Shown here in pieces: positions 8,032 to 17,445 of a stretch of DNA of 39,542 nt (the first letter of the stretch is position 1; each line of letters starts with the position of its first letter). Source of the stretch: Spirochaetota bacterium (GTDB lineage Bacteria > Spirochaetota > Spirochaetia > ARS1246); contig JAJRYZ010000025.1 of NCBI GenBank assembly GCA_024275515.1, positions 1-39,542 on the forward strand, written 5' to 3'. Position numbers and translations under genes: made by a program. The notes under the pieces were generated by a model. The model searched no databases, had not been told where the DNA came from, and saw nothing but the letters and a program-made list of their open reading frames with translations.

Positions 8032-9492
8032 GTGAGCAACACAAACCCGAACGGCGGTCGACGGCGCATGTCGGTTGAGAAGGTCCGCAGCGCCGACGCA
8101 AAAACCACCATTGAAACGACCGGAGCCGTATTCACGGTTCATCATACCGATCCTGGCCGCATCGAGGCGGTCCGGAAGATCAACGGTCCACGCAAGGTGT
8201 TTGAGTTCGAATTTGCGGCGTCGTTCGAGACAATGTCGGTCGATTTTCACGACGCCGAAGAATGCACACTCTATCGCCCCGTCCTCGATTTCGGTTTCAA
8301 CGTGCGGGTTTTCGCCGATTCTCTTTTGTGGGTGCGGGCGGGCGAAGACGTTCGCGTCCGCCTCCGGGGCGATTGGCTTCCGGAGTACAGTTACGCCGAA
8401 GCGGGCGGCATGCTCTTGCTCGACGCGCAAGGCGGCTGCGGGCACTACATTCTTCCGGCGGCGCATCCGTACGGCGGGTCCCTTTTTTCCCCTGCGCCGG
8501 GCATATCCTTTACGAAGGCCGGTTGGGAAGTCCGTTATACGCTTCCGGGAGCGCGCACGATGTTGGCGTGCGTGGCCCCGCCGCGGCCGTTTGATCACGA
8601 ACAATTCGTCAACGAACGCATCGTCCACCACATGTTCGGCGAATACGGCGGACGGGACGGCACCGCCGCTTCGGTCGCGTTCCCGTCGGACGACGAAATA
8701 GCTCAATACGCGAATGTGGGTACGATTCTCACGCTGCACAGTTGGGAAGCCCGCGGCGCCGGACGGATGAAGAACTTTTCCGACGTGACGTCGCGGGTGG
8801 ACATGTACGCAGAATACGCCCCGTGGGCCGCCCGACATCCGGTAACAACGAACGCGCAGGGGCTCGGGCGCGCGATCGATACGGCTCATCGTCTCGGCAT
8901 GCGCGTCATCCCGTACTTCAGCCCGTTGTTTTTCCCGGGCACCGGGAGCGAGTTCTTGACCGAGCTGGGACGATTTCTCGCCGAATGGAAGTTCGACGGC
9001 GTCTATTACGACGGTGTGTCCGAGGACGTCATTGAAGCGTACCAAATAATGAAGGGCACGCGGAAGCTGATCGGAACCGACGGAATTCTCTACGCGCATA
9101 TCCCGTCGCCGATCATCGGCTCGTCCTACGCGGAGGGCCGATACGTCTACTGCCCGTTCATAGACACCTACGCCGACTTTATCCTTCGCGGCGAGCATGT
9201 CGACGACTTCGACGAAACGACCTTGCGCTACACGATTTCCGGCTACAACATTTCCAACTCGATCGGGCTGGCGAGCAACTACGACTATCAGCTTGACTTT
9301 AATCGCGAGCTGATCAACAAAATCGTTGATTACCGGGCCGGAGTGCCCTACTATGTGGGGATCGATCGCTATCTTTCGGAGCGGGGCGAGGCGACGGGCA
9401 AAAAGTATCCCAAGGAAGCCGAGGTGCACAGAATCATGAAAGACGACTATTTTCCGGCATTGGACAGGCTGCGGAATGGCGCGGCACGTTAG
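8032..9492 (+). CDS. TIM-barrel glycosidase-like protein, uncharacterised
   Basis: I do not recognise a named family, but this 486-residue protein is built like a glycoside hydrolase. Residues about 1-210 look beta-rich, like an N-terminal sandwich domain; residues 215-480 show barrel-strand motifs: TILTLHSW, then AHRLGMRVIPYF, then KFDGVYYDG (D322, D327) and LRGEHVDD (E388). D327 and E388 are candidate catalytic residues by analogy with retaining glycosidases. The same series of motifs occurs in the larger protein at 18531-20648. No signal peptide is visible, so it would act on imported material. GTG start, with GAGGAG eight bases before. The nitrilase gene starts inside its last codons, so the two are translationally coupled. 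Fold call moderate, substrate unknown. Confidence 0.72.
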   Translation: MSNTNPNGGRRRMSVEKVRSADAKTTIETTGAVFTVHHTDPGRIEAVRKINGPRKVFEFEFAASFETMSVDFHDAEECTLYRPVLDFGFNVRVFADSLLWVRAGEDVRVRLRGDWLPEYSYAEAGGMLLLDAQGGCGHYILPAAHPYGGSLFSPAPGISFTKAGWEVRYTLPGARTMLACVAPPRPFDHEQFVNERIVHHMFGEYGGRDGTAASVAFPSDDEIAQYANVGTILTLHSWEARGAGRMKNFSDVTSRVDMYAEYAPWAARHPVTTNAQGLGRAIDTAHRLGMRVIPYFSPLFFPGTGSEFLTELGRFLAEWKFDGVYYDGVSEDVIEAYQIMKGTRKLIGTDGILYAHIPSPIIGSSYAEGRYVYCPFIDTYADFILRGEHVDDFDETTLRYTISGYNISNSIGLASNYDYQLDFNRELINKIVDYRAGVPYYVGIDRYLSERGEATGKKYPKEAEVHRIMKDDYFPALDRLRNGAAR

Positions 9493-10432
9493 GGTCGTTT
9501 CGATCGGACCCAGGCCTCCGCGTGTGGCGCCCGACATGGAATCGCCCGAGATCGTCGATTATATGATCGACCATTGGGCCGGCGAGCTCGATCAGGTGCT
9601 TATCGACATGCCCGACCTCATCGTGGTGCCCGAAGCGTGCGACAGACCGGCGCCGGATGATTTTCCGCTCGGCAGGCGGTTGGCGTACTATCGGGAGCGC
9701 AAGGATCGGGTGCGAGACTTTTTCGCGAAGACCGCGAAGGAGAACACGTGTTACATCGTTTATTCCGCGGCGCGCGAGATGGAAGACGGCTCGTGGCGCA
9801 ATTCGAGTGTGCTTCTCGACAGGACCGGCGAGGTCGTCGGCGTCTACGACAAGAATCATCTGGTCATGGAGGAAGAGAACGAGAAGGCCGGCATCCGGTG
9901 CGGCAGGAGCGCGCCGGTTTTCACGTGCGATTTCGGGCGCGTGGCCTGCCTTATCTGCTTCGATCTGAATTTCGACGAACTGCGGTTGAAGTACATCGAG
10001 GCCCGACCGGATCTGCTGCTCTTCTCTTCCGTATATCACGGCGGCGATCTCGTTCAGGGATACTGGGCGTATTCGTGCCGGTCGTATTTCGTCGGAGCGG
10101 TGGCCGGACTTCCGTGCGAGATCCGCAACCCGTACGGCGAGGTGGTCGGCGCCGGCACGAACTACCGGGACTACGCGTTTGCGTCGATCAATCTCGATTT
10201 TTGCCTGGTTCACTACGACTTCAATCGTGAAAAGCTGTACGAACTGAAGCGACAATACGGGCGGGATGTAGACATTCACGATCCGGGCTATTTCGGCTCG
10301 GTAATGGTCTCGAGCGTGAGCGACGGGAAGAGCGCGCGAGAGATGATCGAAGAGTTTGAGATCGAGCCGCTCGACGCCTATCTCGCCGGAGAATCGGAGC
10401 TTCAGCGGCGCGACAAGGAAACGCGGCGGTAG
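9476..10432 (+). CDS. nitrilase-superfamily carbon-nitrogen hydrolase
   Basis: Members of this superfamily hydrolyse amides, carbamates or nitriles with a Glu-Lys-Cys triad. All three are present in their usual contexts: E53 in VVPEACD, K126 in YDKNHL and C161 in CLICFD. At 318 residues it is slightly long, with a C-terminal tail rich in charge. The start overlaps the end of the glycosidase-like gene by 17 bases in another frame, which ties the two functions together; an amide-bearing sugar or N-acyl glycoside as substrate is possible. The sequence does not say whether it is an amidase, carbamoylase or nitrilase proper. Confidence 0.9.
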   Translation: MARHVRVVSIGPRPPRVAPDMESPEIVDYMIDHWAGELDQVLIDMPDLIVVPEACDRPAPDDFPLGRRLAYYRERKDRVRDFFAKTAKENTCYIVYSAAREMEDGSWRNSSVLLDRTGEVVGVYDKNHLVMEEENEKAGIRCGRSAPVFTCDFGRVACLICFDLNFDELRLKYIEARPDLLLFSSVYHGGDLVQGYWAYSCRSYFVGAVAGLPCEIRNPYGEVVGAGTNYRDYAFASINLDFCLVHYDFNREKLYELKRQYGRDVDIHDPGYFGSVMVSSVSDGKSAREMIEEFEIEPLDAYLAGESELQRRDKETRR

Positions 10433-10440
10433 CTCACCGT

Positions 10441-10462
10441 GTCGGCCTCACACCAAGCCGAC
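10441..10462. other. hairpin between convergent genes
   Basis: GTCGGC and GCCGAC flank a ten-base loop in the 31-base gap between the nitrilase stop and the alpha-galactosidase stop. It may act as a weak bidirectional transcript end, but no T-run follows on either strand. Confidence 0.35.
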
Positions 10463-10463
10463 G

Positions 10464-12062
10464 TCAATCAAGCGGATCGTCTGCCGCCGGTTGTCCCAGG
10501 ACCACCGGCGCGTCGGTGAACCAATCATAGCTCGTCGTTTTCCCGTCGATGCGCCAAACGCGGGGCAGCGTGTTGATGAGCCAGTCGAGCGGCTCCGCCG
10601 TCGGACGGTTCAGGGACGCCGTCGCGAAAGCGTCCTTTAGAGCGCTCCGCTGATCGCGCCCAAGAGCATCGGGTGCGGCGGAGACGAAGAGGGGAGTGCC
10701 GCTCTTGGCAAGAAGATCCAGCCACCTGCGATTGAGCCGCCACGGGACCTCGCGCGTCAATCCGACGCAATCGGCGTCGGCGGCGTAGAACGATCGGTGC
10801 TGCGGCATGCGGAACGCGAGGGTGTTGACTCCCATCCGCAGAGTCCTTTCCCACTCCCTGCCGGACGTGTCGTCGCCCGTCCTTTGGATTTCGACCAAAC
10901 CGGCGGCCAGGTGACTAAAGGTATTGCATCCGAGTATCACCGCACCGCCTGCCGAGTCGCGTATGACTCGGTACAGTTCCAGGATGATCTCGGCGGTGGT
11001 TTTCGATTTGTCCTGGAACGTCATGGTGTTCGGTCCCGTCATACAGTCGAGCATCCGAAATCCCCATTTTCCGAAGACGTCGAAAGTGGAAAAGTCGTGC
11101 TTGATCAGCTCGAATCCCCAGTCGCAGACCAGATGTCGGATGCTCTCGGCGACGTATCGCAGAGCGACGGGATGACTCGGGTCGAGGCGCCTGTGGTCGA
11201 TCTTGGCGCCTTCGGGCAGCTTTTCCACGGTCGCGAGCGGGCGCATCCAGATGCCGGGGTGCACGCCCGCGTCCTTGATGGAATCCGCCACGACCTTCAT
11301 GTCGCCGAATTTATGGTTGGCGCGCGTGACCGGCCCCCCGCTCGCCACGCCGTCGGTCATGAGCCAGCCGGCGTCGATGACGCAGTACGGGCGGGCGGCG
11401 AGCCCTTCGGTCAGAGAAGCGAGCGTAGCGGCGTCGCGTCGGACGCTCGTCGCCGAGTTCCGGCCGTATGCACAGAGCCAGTCGTTGAAACCGTAGATCG
11501 GGCGGTCCGGGGTCAGAGGCCGTTCGCAGAGTTGTTTACAAAACTCACACGTCGCGGCGAACGGAGAGAGTCCTTCGTAAGACCTGGAGACGATCGTACA
11601 GACGTCGAGCCGTCGATTCCCCAAACGCACCGGTCGACGACCGTTGCGAACGTCGCACACCAGGACCAGCTCCCGCGGTGTGAGGTCCCAGAAGCAGAAA
11701 GCGTTCGGTTGCACCACGACTCCGACCCCGCACGTCCGGCTTCCGTCGTGAAGCAGAAAGTACCAGGGGAGCATCCGCCGGGGTACGTAACCGCGCCAGG
11801 AAAGATCGCCGTACCCGCGTTCCCAATGGTCGTTGAGAATCAGCGGTTCGTCTACGGCGCACGTGTCCCACCGGCAGATGATCCAGCCGATATCGCCGCG
11901 GGGAGACGAGAGGCGCAACGCGGTTCCCCGGTCTTCGGAAAGAAACTCGACGGCCACCTCGCCGCGCCCGAACTCGGCGCCCGCTCGACTCAGCTGCACG
12001 GGTTCGTCTTCGACGACCACGGTCACGCTCTTCGGCGGCCGAGTTTCGTCGGAAAAAATCAC
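10464..12062 (-). CDS. GH36/GH-D clan alpha-galactosidase-like glycosidase
   Basis: This protein looks like a melibiase-type retaining glycosidase that removes terminal alpha-linked galactose (or a related sugar) from oligosaccharides. With the start used here (532 residues) the barrel shows GFNDWLCAYG, VIDAGW, HPGIWMRP, then LIKHDFSTFD with nucleophile D323 and RTGDDTSG with acid/base D397 or D398, a usual spacing for clan GH-D. I chose the GTG at 12062 because GAGGAA lies seven bases upstream. The longer frame from a TTG at 12113 would start inside a terminator hairpin. No signal peptide is seen, so it probably acts on sugars brought in by the ABC importer encoded just upstream. Tandem terminators separate the two, so it may have its own, unseen, promoter or low read-through. 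Confidence 0.82.
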   Translation of the reverse strand: MIFSDETRPPKSVTVVVEDEPVQLSRAGAEFGRGEVAVEFLSEDRGTALRLSSPRGDIGWIICRWDTCAVDEPLILNDHWERGYGDLSWRGYVPRRMLPWYFLLHDGSRTCGVGVVVQPNAFCFWDLTPRELVLVCDVRNGRRPVRLGNRRLDVCTIVSRSYEGLSPFAATCEFCKQLCERPLTPDRPIYGFNDWLCAYGRNSATSVRRDAATLASLTEGLAARPYCVIDAGWLMTDGVASGGPVTRANHKFGDMKVVADSIKDAGVHPGIWMRPLATVEKLPEGAKIDHRRLDPSHPVALRYVAESIRHLVCDWGFELIKHDFSTFDVFGKWGFRMLDCMTGPNTMTFQDKSKTTAEIILELYRVIRDSAGGAVILGCNTFSHLAAGLVEIQRTGDDTSGREWERTLRMGVNTLAFRMPQHRSFYAADADCVGLTREVPWRLNRRWLDLLAKSGTPLFVSAAPDALGRDQRSALKDAFATASLNRPTAEPLDWLINTLPRVWRIDGKTTSYDWFTDAPVVLGQPAADDPLD

Positions 12063-12098
12063 GGCGTCTTCCTCATAACGCAAAGCCCGAGGACGTTG

Positions 12099-12129
12099 AA
12101 AAGGCCCCGGCAACGGGTCGCCGGGGCTT
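12099..12129 (-). terminator. second terminator hairpin after the ABC binding-protein gene
   Basis: GCCCCGGC and GCCGGGGC form an 8-bp stem around an eight-base loop. Read on the minus strand it is followed by CCTTTTC, a short T-run. It backs up the stronger hairpin 20 bases before it. Confidence 0.65.
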
Positions 12130-12147
12130 GCCTCGAATCGCGCGGGG

Positions 12148-12179
12148 AAAAGCCCTCGCAGCGTGCTGCGAGGGCTTTT
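12148..12179. terminator. strong bidirectional terminator after the ABC operon
   Basis: A 15-base arm (AAAAGCCCTCGCAGC) and its perfect complement face each other across two bases, so either strand ends in TTTT after a GC-rich stem. It starts 12 bases after the stop of the binding-protein gene and marks the end of the five-gene transporter operon. Confidence 0.88.
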
Positions 12180-12190
12180 CGGCGTCTCGG

Positions 12191-14200
12191 CTAGTTCTTG
12201 TAATAGAAAAGCGCCATGTTGGTCGGGTAGCGAACGACGATCGTCCTGAAGGCGTTGTAGCCCTGGATCTCCGCGTTTCCGACTTTGTTGCTGATTACGA
12301 AGAAGCGTCCGGCCTGAGGTTCGTTGACGATGCCGATATTGAGAAACAGCTTCGCGTGAATACTGAGCGCCTCCTTGTTGAGCGCATTCCGCCTCTCCGC
12401 GGACGGTTCCACCTGATACTCTTCGTTTATCTCCCGAAGCCGTTTGATCTCCGGAGGCGGTTCCTCACCTTCGGCGCCGTCGGTGTTGAACCACAGCACC
12501 CACTTCTGCGCCCAGTGCGATGTCGCTCCGATGGGCACGACGGTGACGTAAACGGCGGGATCGGCGGCGCCGGGGAATCCCTTGTTGATGCCGTAGGAGG
12601 CAATGTCGAAATCGGCCGCCTGGACTTTTTCGACCCACAGAGCCCGCTCGGTCGGCTTGATGATCATTTCGATGCCGATTTTTTCCCATTGCTGTTTGAC
12701 GAGCTGTTGTATCTGTACGTTCTCGTTGGGCCACGGGATGAACGCGAGGTTGACGAGCTGCAGTTTCTTCCCGTCCGGTCGCAGTCTCCACTTATGAGCG
12801 CGATCCCATTCCAGCCCGATCTCGTCGAGTATTTGATTCGCCTTGTCAGGGTCGTATTCGGTGTACTGCGTGGCGAGCTCTTCGCTGTAGAACGGGAATT
12901 GGGGCGGGGGCGCCGGCTGTGACGGTTGCGCAAGCCCTTTGAACACGATCTGGTTAATCTCGTCCCGATCGATGGCGACCGACAAAGCGACCCGGAAGTC
13001 CCTGTTCTCGAGCAAGGACCGCATCACGGGGTCGGAGTGGAAGTAGTTTATGAACATGGCGCCGAAGTTGGTCGCGGGACTCATCATCGGGGCGATGTGG
13101 TAGTTGCCGCTCGCCTCGTTTTCCTTGAGAGTCGGATAGTTTGCGAGGCTCGAGAGACGCAAACCCTGGTAGTCGATTTCGCCGGCGAGCGCTTTCAAAA
13201 GAATCGCCTCGGCGTCACCGACGAGGTACTCGTCAACCCCGTCGAAGTAAGGCAACTGATTCCCGGCCGTGTCCACTTTCCAGTAGTACGGATTGCGAAC
13301 GTGGCGCTGCACCGGGCCTCCGACAGGATCGATCATAATCCACGGCGCGATCGTCGGCGCGTCGACATTCGTCGGCCCGATCCCTTCGTCTTGCTTGGCT
13401 TTGAAAAGCTCGGCCCACGAGGCGAAGTTCTCCTTTTCCACCAGAGCGGCGAGCTCGTCCTTGTCCGCGTAGTCGGCGTGGAACTGCTTCAGATAGTGCG
13501 CGGGCGCCCAGAGTTGAAGAGTCTTGTACCCCTGCCATTCGAGAAAGAGCGGTTGGGGCACCGCGAAGGTGTACTTGATCGTGTAGTCGTCGATCTTGGT
13601 AATCGTTCCCGGAGTTCCGCCGGGCGCGTAGATATTGCCGCCGCCTCCGGGGCTGAGGTCCTTGTTGAAGATGATGTCGTTCCAGCGAAACACGAAGTCG
13701 TCCGCCGTAAAAGGCTCGCCGTCGCTCCACTTCATACCTTCTCTGAGATGGAAGGTAAACGACTTTGCGTCGTCGCTCATCTCCCACGCCGTAGCCACGT
13801 TGGGAACGAGTTCGGCGCCGTCATAGCTGAGCGTTATCAACGACTCCCTGAAATAGAGGCTGCCTCCGATTACCCCGAGGGTGGCTCTTCTCCACGTGCC
13901 GCCGTAGGCGCCGATCGATTCGACCGGTTGTACGACCAGCGGATTCTCTCCGACGCGCTTCTCCACCGGCTCGATCTCGCCGGCGGCCACTTTCGCCTTA
14001 AGCGACGGCGCCTCGTTGAACGTCATTTTCCCGTTTGCCGCTTCCCATTCGGAAAGATTGTAGCGGACCGTATCGTACCCCACTTCGCCGGCCGCCTGTT
14101 GCGTCGCGACCGGCGCGGCGGTTTCGCTCGCCGGCCCCGCGATAAGCGGAAGGCTTATCGCCACGAGGATCGCTATGAGTATGAGTAGCTTTTTCTGCAT
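12191..14200 (-). CDS. family 5 extracellular solute-binding protein of a Dpp/Opp-type ABC importer
   Basis: A periplasmic or surface binding protein of 669 residues. Residues 1-22 are a Sec signal peptide (MQKK, then a hydrophobic run ending LIAG). The mature protein has the family 5 layout, including the [20 protein letters not shown] segment near residue 140 and [11 protein letters not shown]. It is larger than most dipeptide-binding proteins, like the members that bind oligosaccharides or plant-cell-wall fragments. It is the last gene of the operon, after the ATPases; usually it is first. AAGGAG lies seven bases before the ATG, and the 116-base gap before it could hold an internal promoter, though I see none. 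Neighbouring glycosidases suggest a glycoside ligand; a peptide cannot be excluded. Confidence 0.93.
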   Translation of the reverse strand: MQKKLLILIAILVAISLPLIAGPASETAAPVATQQAAGEVGYDTVRYNLSEWEAANGKMTFNEAPSLKAKVAAGEIEPVEKRVGENPLVVQPVESIGAYGGTWRRATLGVIGGSLYFRESLITLSYDGAELVPNVATAWEMSDDAKSFTFHLREGMKWSDGEPFTADDFVFRWNDIIFNKDLSPGGGGNIYAPGGTPGTITKIDDYTIKYTFAVPQPLFLEWQGYKTLQLWAPAHYLKQFHADYADKDELAALVEKENFASWAELFKAKQDEGIGPTNVDAPTIAPWIMIDPVGGPVQRHVRNPYYWKVDTAGNQLPYFDGVDEYLVGDAEAILLKALAGEIDYQGLRLSSLANYPTLKENEASGNYHIAPMMSPATNFGAMFINYFHSDPVMRSLLENRDFRVALSVAIDRDEINQIVFKGLAQPSQPAPPPQFPFYSEELATQYTEYDPDKANQILDEIGLEWDRAHKWRLRPDGKKLQLVNLAFIPWPNENVQIQQLVKQQWEKIGIEMIIKPTERALWVEKVQAADFDIASYGINKGFPGAADPAVYVTVVPIGATSHWAQKWVLWFNTDGAEGEEPPPEIKRLREINEEYQVEPSAERRNALNKEALSIHAKLFLNIGIVNEPQAGRFFVISNKVGNAEIQGYNAFRTIVVRYPTNMALFYYKN

Positions 14201-14316
14201 CTGTGTCTCCTTTCTGTCCTAAAAAACATGAGAAACTCGATAAGAAAGATCTATATCCCTCCAAGCCTCCTTTTTTACGATGCCCCTTGGAGTGTGAGCG
14301 TGTCGGAGAAGTGGCA

Positions 14317-15303
14317 TTACGCCAAATGGGGCGAGGTCTCCTGAGTCGTCCGATCGACAAGAGCCGGCTTGTCGGTCCGGCAGCGGTCCTGGGAGTACGG
14401 GCAGCGCGGATGGAACGGGCAACCCGGAGGCCTGTTTAACGGATCGCCTATTTCACCTCTCAGCGGGATTCGCCTCTGTCGGATCATGGGGTTGGGGATC
14501 GGGACTGCTGAGAGCAGGGCCTCGGTATACGGATGCAAAGGCCGCTCGAATAGGCGCCTTTTGTCGGCGAGCTCGACGATGTCCCCCATGTACATCACCG
14601 CGATTCGGTCGCACATGTGCTGCACGACCGCAAGATTGTGAGCGATGAACAACAGAGTCAGTCTAAACTCCCGTTTGAGCGCTTTCAATAGATTAAGAAT
14701 TTGAGCCTGAATGGAAACGTCGAGCGCGGAAACCGGTTCATCGGCGACGATGAACGCCGGCTCGGAAATCAGCGCTCTCGCTACGGCGATTCGCTGGCGC
14801 TGCCCGCCGGAAAACGCGTGCGGATACCGGCGCATGTGCTCGGGATCGAGGCCCACCCTTTCCAGAATAAAGGCGGCCCGCTCCTCGATCTCCGATCGGC
14901 TTCTGCGCCGGCCGTCGAGCTTGAGCACTTCGGTCACGATATCGAGAACGTTCATTCGCGGGTTGAGCGATGAATAGGGATCCTGGAATACCATGCGCAT
15001 GTTGCGTCGGATCGCGATTAATCGATCCTTATTGAGCTTCAGGATGTCGATCGGCGGCTCTTCGGGGTCGAACCGGACAAGCACCTTTCCCGCCGTCGGT
15101 TCGATGGCGCGAAGCAAACACCTGCCGGTCGTCGTTTTACCGCACCCGCTTTCGCCGACGAGCCCGAAGATTTCTCCTCGACGTATCTGAAAACTCACCT
15201 CGGTTACCGCGCGCACCGAACCGATGCGACGTTTTCTGATGCCCTTGGTTACTTCGAACGTCTTGCTCAAACCCTGAATGTCGAAAAGCGCGTCACTCAC
15301 CAT
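14317..15303 (-). CDS. Dpp/Opp-type ABC importer ATPase (DppF/OppF-like)
   Basis: One of two ATPases energising the importer. Walker A is GESGCGKT (residues 50-57), the signature is FSGGQ (164-168) and Walker B is FIVADE (184-189), with E189 catalytic. The C-terminal CPFHPRC segment is the oligopeptide-transporter domain found in this subfamily, where cysteines may hold an iron-sulfur cluster. Its start overlaps the end of the other ATPase gene by 11 bases, so the pair is translationally coupled, as expected for a DF heterodimer. Confidence 0.95.
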   Translation of the reverse strand: MVSDALFDIQGLSKTFEVTKGIRKRRIGSVRAVTEVSFQIRRGEIFGLVGESGCGKTTTGRCLLRAIEPTAGKVLVRFDPEEPPIDILKLNKDRLIAIRRNMRMVFQDPYSSLNPRMNVLDIVTEVLKLDGRRRSRSEIEERAAFILERVGLDPEHMRRYPHAFSGGQRQRIAVARALISEPAFIVADEPVSALDVSIQAQILNLLKALKREFRLTLLFIAHNLAVVQHMCDRIAVMYMGDIVELADKRRLFERPLHPYTEALLSAVPIPNPMIRQRRIPLRGEIGDPLNRPPGCPFHPRCPYSQDRCRTDKPALVDRTTQETSPHLA

Positions 15304-16309
15304 CCACCGCCTTTTCGCCGAACAGATGGCATTTTACGTAGTGGCCCGGCTCGACCTGAACCGTCGGAGCTTCGGCGAGGTCGCACACGTCCGGAATGAA
15401 CTCGGGGCACCTGGGGTGGAACGGACATCCGACGGGGCGGTCGTGCAGGCTGGGAACGGCGCCCGATATCGGAACCAGGTCCTCCTCCTCCCGCGGGTCG
15501 AGCTTTGGTATCGAACGGAGCAGGCCGACCGTGTAGGGATGCTTCGGGTTGTTAAAGAGCGCTCGCACCGGCGCGTATTCCATGCCGTCGCCGAGATACA
15601 TAATCAGGACATTCTCGGCTATTTGAGCGACGACACCGAGGTCGTGGCTGATCATCATAATCGCCATGCCGAACCGCTCCTGCAAGTTTCGAAGCAGGTC
15701 GAGTATCTGCGCTTGAATCGTAACGTCGAGCGCAGAGGTCGGCTCGTCGGCGATGAGAAGCTTGGGCGAACACGCGAGCGCCATCGCGATCATCGCCCGC
15801 TGTCGCATTCCACCGCTGAGGTTGAACGAATAACTGTCTATCTGCTGTTCCGCTTTGGGCATTTCGACGCTTCTGAGCAACTCGATCGCCCTGCTGCGGG
15901 CTTCCGCCGAGCTCACGTCCTGATGAAGGCGAATCGTCTCGATTATCTGATTACCGACCGTGTAGACGGGGGAAAACGCCGTCATCGGCTCCTGGAAAAC
16001 CATCGAAATGTCTTTCCCGCGAATGTCGCGAATCTCCTTGCCCCGCGGATCGAGGGTCGCCAAGTCGAGGTAGACGCCGTTCGTTCGGCGGAAAAGGATC
16101 TCCCCCTCGACGATTCGACCGTTCTTCGGAACTATCCTCAGGATCGATTGCGACGTGACGCTCTTCCCGCAGCCGCTCTCCCCGACGATGCCGAGCGTTT
16201 CGCCGTCGGCAAGCGAAAAGCTGACCCCGTTGACCGCCCTCAATGTGCCCTCGAGCGAGTAGAAATAGGTTTTGAGATTCCGAACGTCGAGCAGGGTCTT
16301 GGATTTCAT
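15293..16309 (-). CDS. Dpp/Opp-type ABC importer ATPase (DppD/OppD-like)
   Basis: The partner ATPase of the importer, 338 residues from the ATG at 16309. Walker A is GESGCGKS (43-50), followed by LSGGMRQRA and [12 protein letters not shown]. The C-terminal VGCPFHPRC motif is the same oligopeptide-transporter domain as in its partner. This start is chosen because it forms an ATGA overlap with the stop of the permease gene before it; a longer frame exists upstream but would run 100 bases into that permease. Confidence 0.95.
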   Translation of the reverse strand: MKSKTLLDVRNLKTYFYSLEGTLRAVNGVSFSLADGETLGIVGESGCGKSVTSQSILRIVPKNGRIVEGEILFRRTNGVYLDLATLDPRGKEIRDIRGKDISMVFQEPMTAFSPVYTVGNQIIETIRLHQDVSSAEARSRAIELLRSVEMPKAEQQIDSYSFNLSGGMRQRAMIAMALACSPKLLIADEPTSALDVTIQAQILDLLRNLQERFGMAIMMISHDLGVVAQIAENVLIMYLGDGMEYAPVRALFNNPKHPYTVGLLRSIPKLDPREEEDLVPISGAVPSLHDRPVGCPFHPRCPEFIPDVCDLAEAPTVQVEPGHYVKCHLFGEKAVDGE

Positions 16310-17445
16310 TTGACCTTTACCAACGCGTAGGGGTCCGCGGCGTCTCTGATTCCGTCGCCGACAAAGTTGTACGCAAGAATGACCAGTACGATGAAAATCG
16401 CAGGGATCAACAGCCACGGAGCTTCGGCAAGGACTCGTATCGCCTGCGCCTCTTTGAGAAGCACGCCCCAGCTGATCGCCGGCGGCTGAAGACCAAGCCC
16501 TATGAAACTCAACGCAGTCTCACCAAGGATCATGCCCGGCATGGAGAGGGTCAGCGATGCGATGATGTAGCTGGTGAACGAGGGAAGCAGGTATCTGAAG
16601 ATAACCCGCACCGTTCGGGCGCCGTCGAGCTCGGCGGCAAGGACGAACTCTTCGCTTTTCACCGCCATGAATTTCCCTCTCACCACGCGCGCCAAGGATG
16701 TCCACCCGACGAGCGAGAGGATGATGACGATCCCGAAGTAGACCTGCGCAACGGTCCAGTGCGCCGGCAGCGCCGCACTCAGGCCAAGCCAGAGGGGAAG
16801 CTTGGGAATAGAGATAATAAGCTCGATAATGCGCTGGATCACCAGATCGACGCGTCCTCCGATGTACCCGGAGATTCCTCCGATGGTGATCCCTAGTAGG
16901 AAGCTGAAAGCGACGCCCACCAGTCCGATGGTAAGGGAGATTCGACTGCCGTAGACTATGCGTGACAGCAGATCCCGGCCCATTCTGTCGGTTCCGAAAA
17001 GATAGATACGTTCCGGATTTTCTCCTCCGGTGCCGAACAGGTGCAGAGTCGCCGGAAACACGCCGAAGAGCTTGTACTCGTAACCGCGAACAAAGAGCCG
17101 AACGGGATACGTGCGACTTTTGTCGACGTTGTAGGTGATCTTATACGTTTCCATGTTCATCGTCTGCTCGAGGCCGAACACGAACGGACGCAGGTGAAAC
17201 TTTCCCTCCCCGTCGACGAAATGAATCGTCTGAGGGGGGACGTGGATACGTGTTCCGTCGGCCGTGTCGGGGTCGTACGGCGTGACGAAACCGGAGAAAA
17301 CGACGACGAGGTAGAGCACGGCCAAAAAGAGCGATGCGACGACCGCGAGCTTGTGCTGGAGAAATCGTCTGCGAGTCAACTCCCACTGAGACGCGCGATA
17401 GAGTTGCTCTTCCGGCAAGGCAACCGTCGACTTTTGCGACTTCAT
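16306..17445 (-). CDS. Dpp/Opp-type ABC permease (DppC/OppC-like)
   Basis: Inner-membrane permease of 379 residues from the ATG at 17445, which overlaps the upstream permease stop as ATGA. After a first membrane segment (about 31-52) comes a periplasmic insert of about 110 residues, then five more membrane segments. The EAA loop facing the ATPases reads [32 protein letters not shown] before the second helix is typical of the C-type subunit. The large insert between helices 1 and 2 is longer than in dipeptide systems and recalls permeases for larger ligands. Confidence 0.94.
   Translation of the reverse strand: MKSQKSTVALPEEQLYRASQWELTRRRFLQHKLAVVASLFLAVLYLVVVFSGFVTPYDPDTADGTRIHVPPQTIHFVDGEGKFHLRPFVFGLEQTMNMETYKITYNVDKSRTYPVRLFVRGYEYKLFGVFPATLHLFGTGGENPERIYLFGTDRMGRDLLSRIVYGSRISLTIGLVGVAFSFLLGITIGGISGYIGGRVDLVIQRIIELIISIPKLPLWLGLSAALPAHWTVAQVYFGIVIILSLVGWTSLARVVRGKFMAVKSEEFVLAAELDGARTVRVIFRYLLPSFTSYIIASLTLSMPGMILGETALSFIGLGLQPPAISWGVLLKEAQAIRVLAEAPWLLIPAIFIVLVILAYNFVGDGIRDAADPYALVKVK

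Noticed and set aside
10797-12194. 465-codon plus-strand frame across the alpha-galactosidase-like gene
   Set aside because: No recognisable domain, crosses two terminators, and the minus strand shows the GH36-type catalytic motifs.
12926-14188. 420-codon plus-strand frame antisense to the binding-protein gene
   Set aside because: Valine/arginine-rich shadow; the minus strand has a signal peptide and family 5 motifs.
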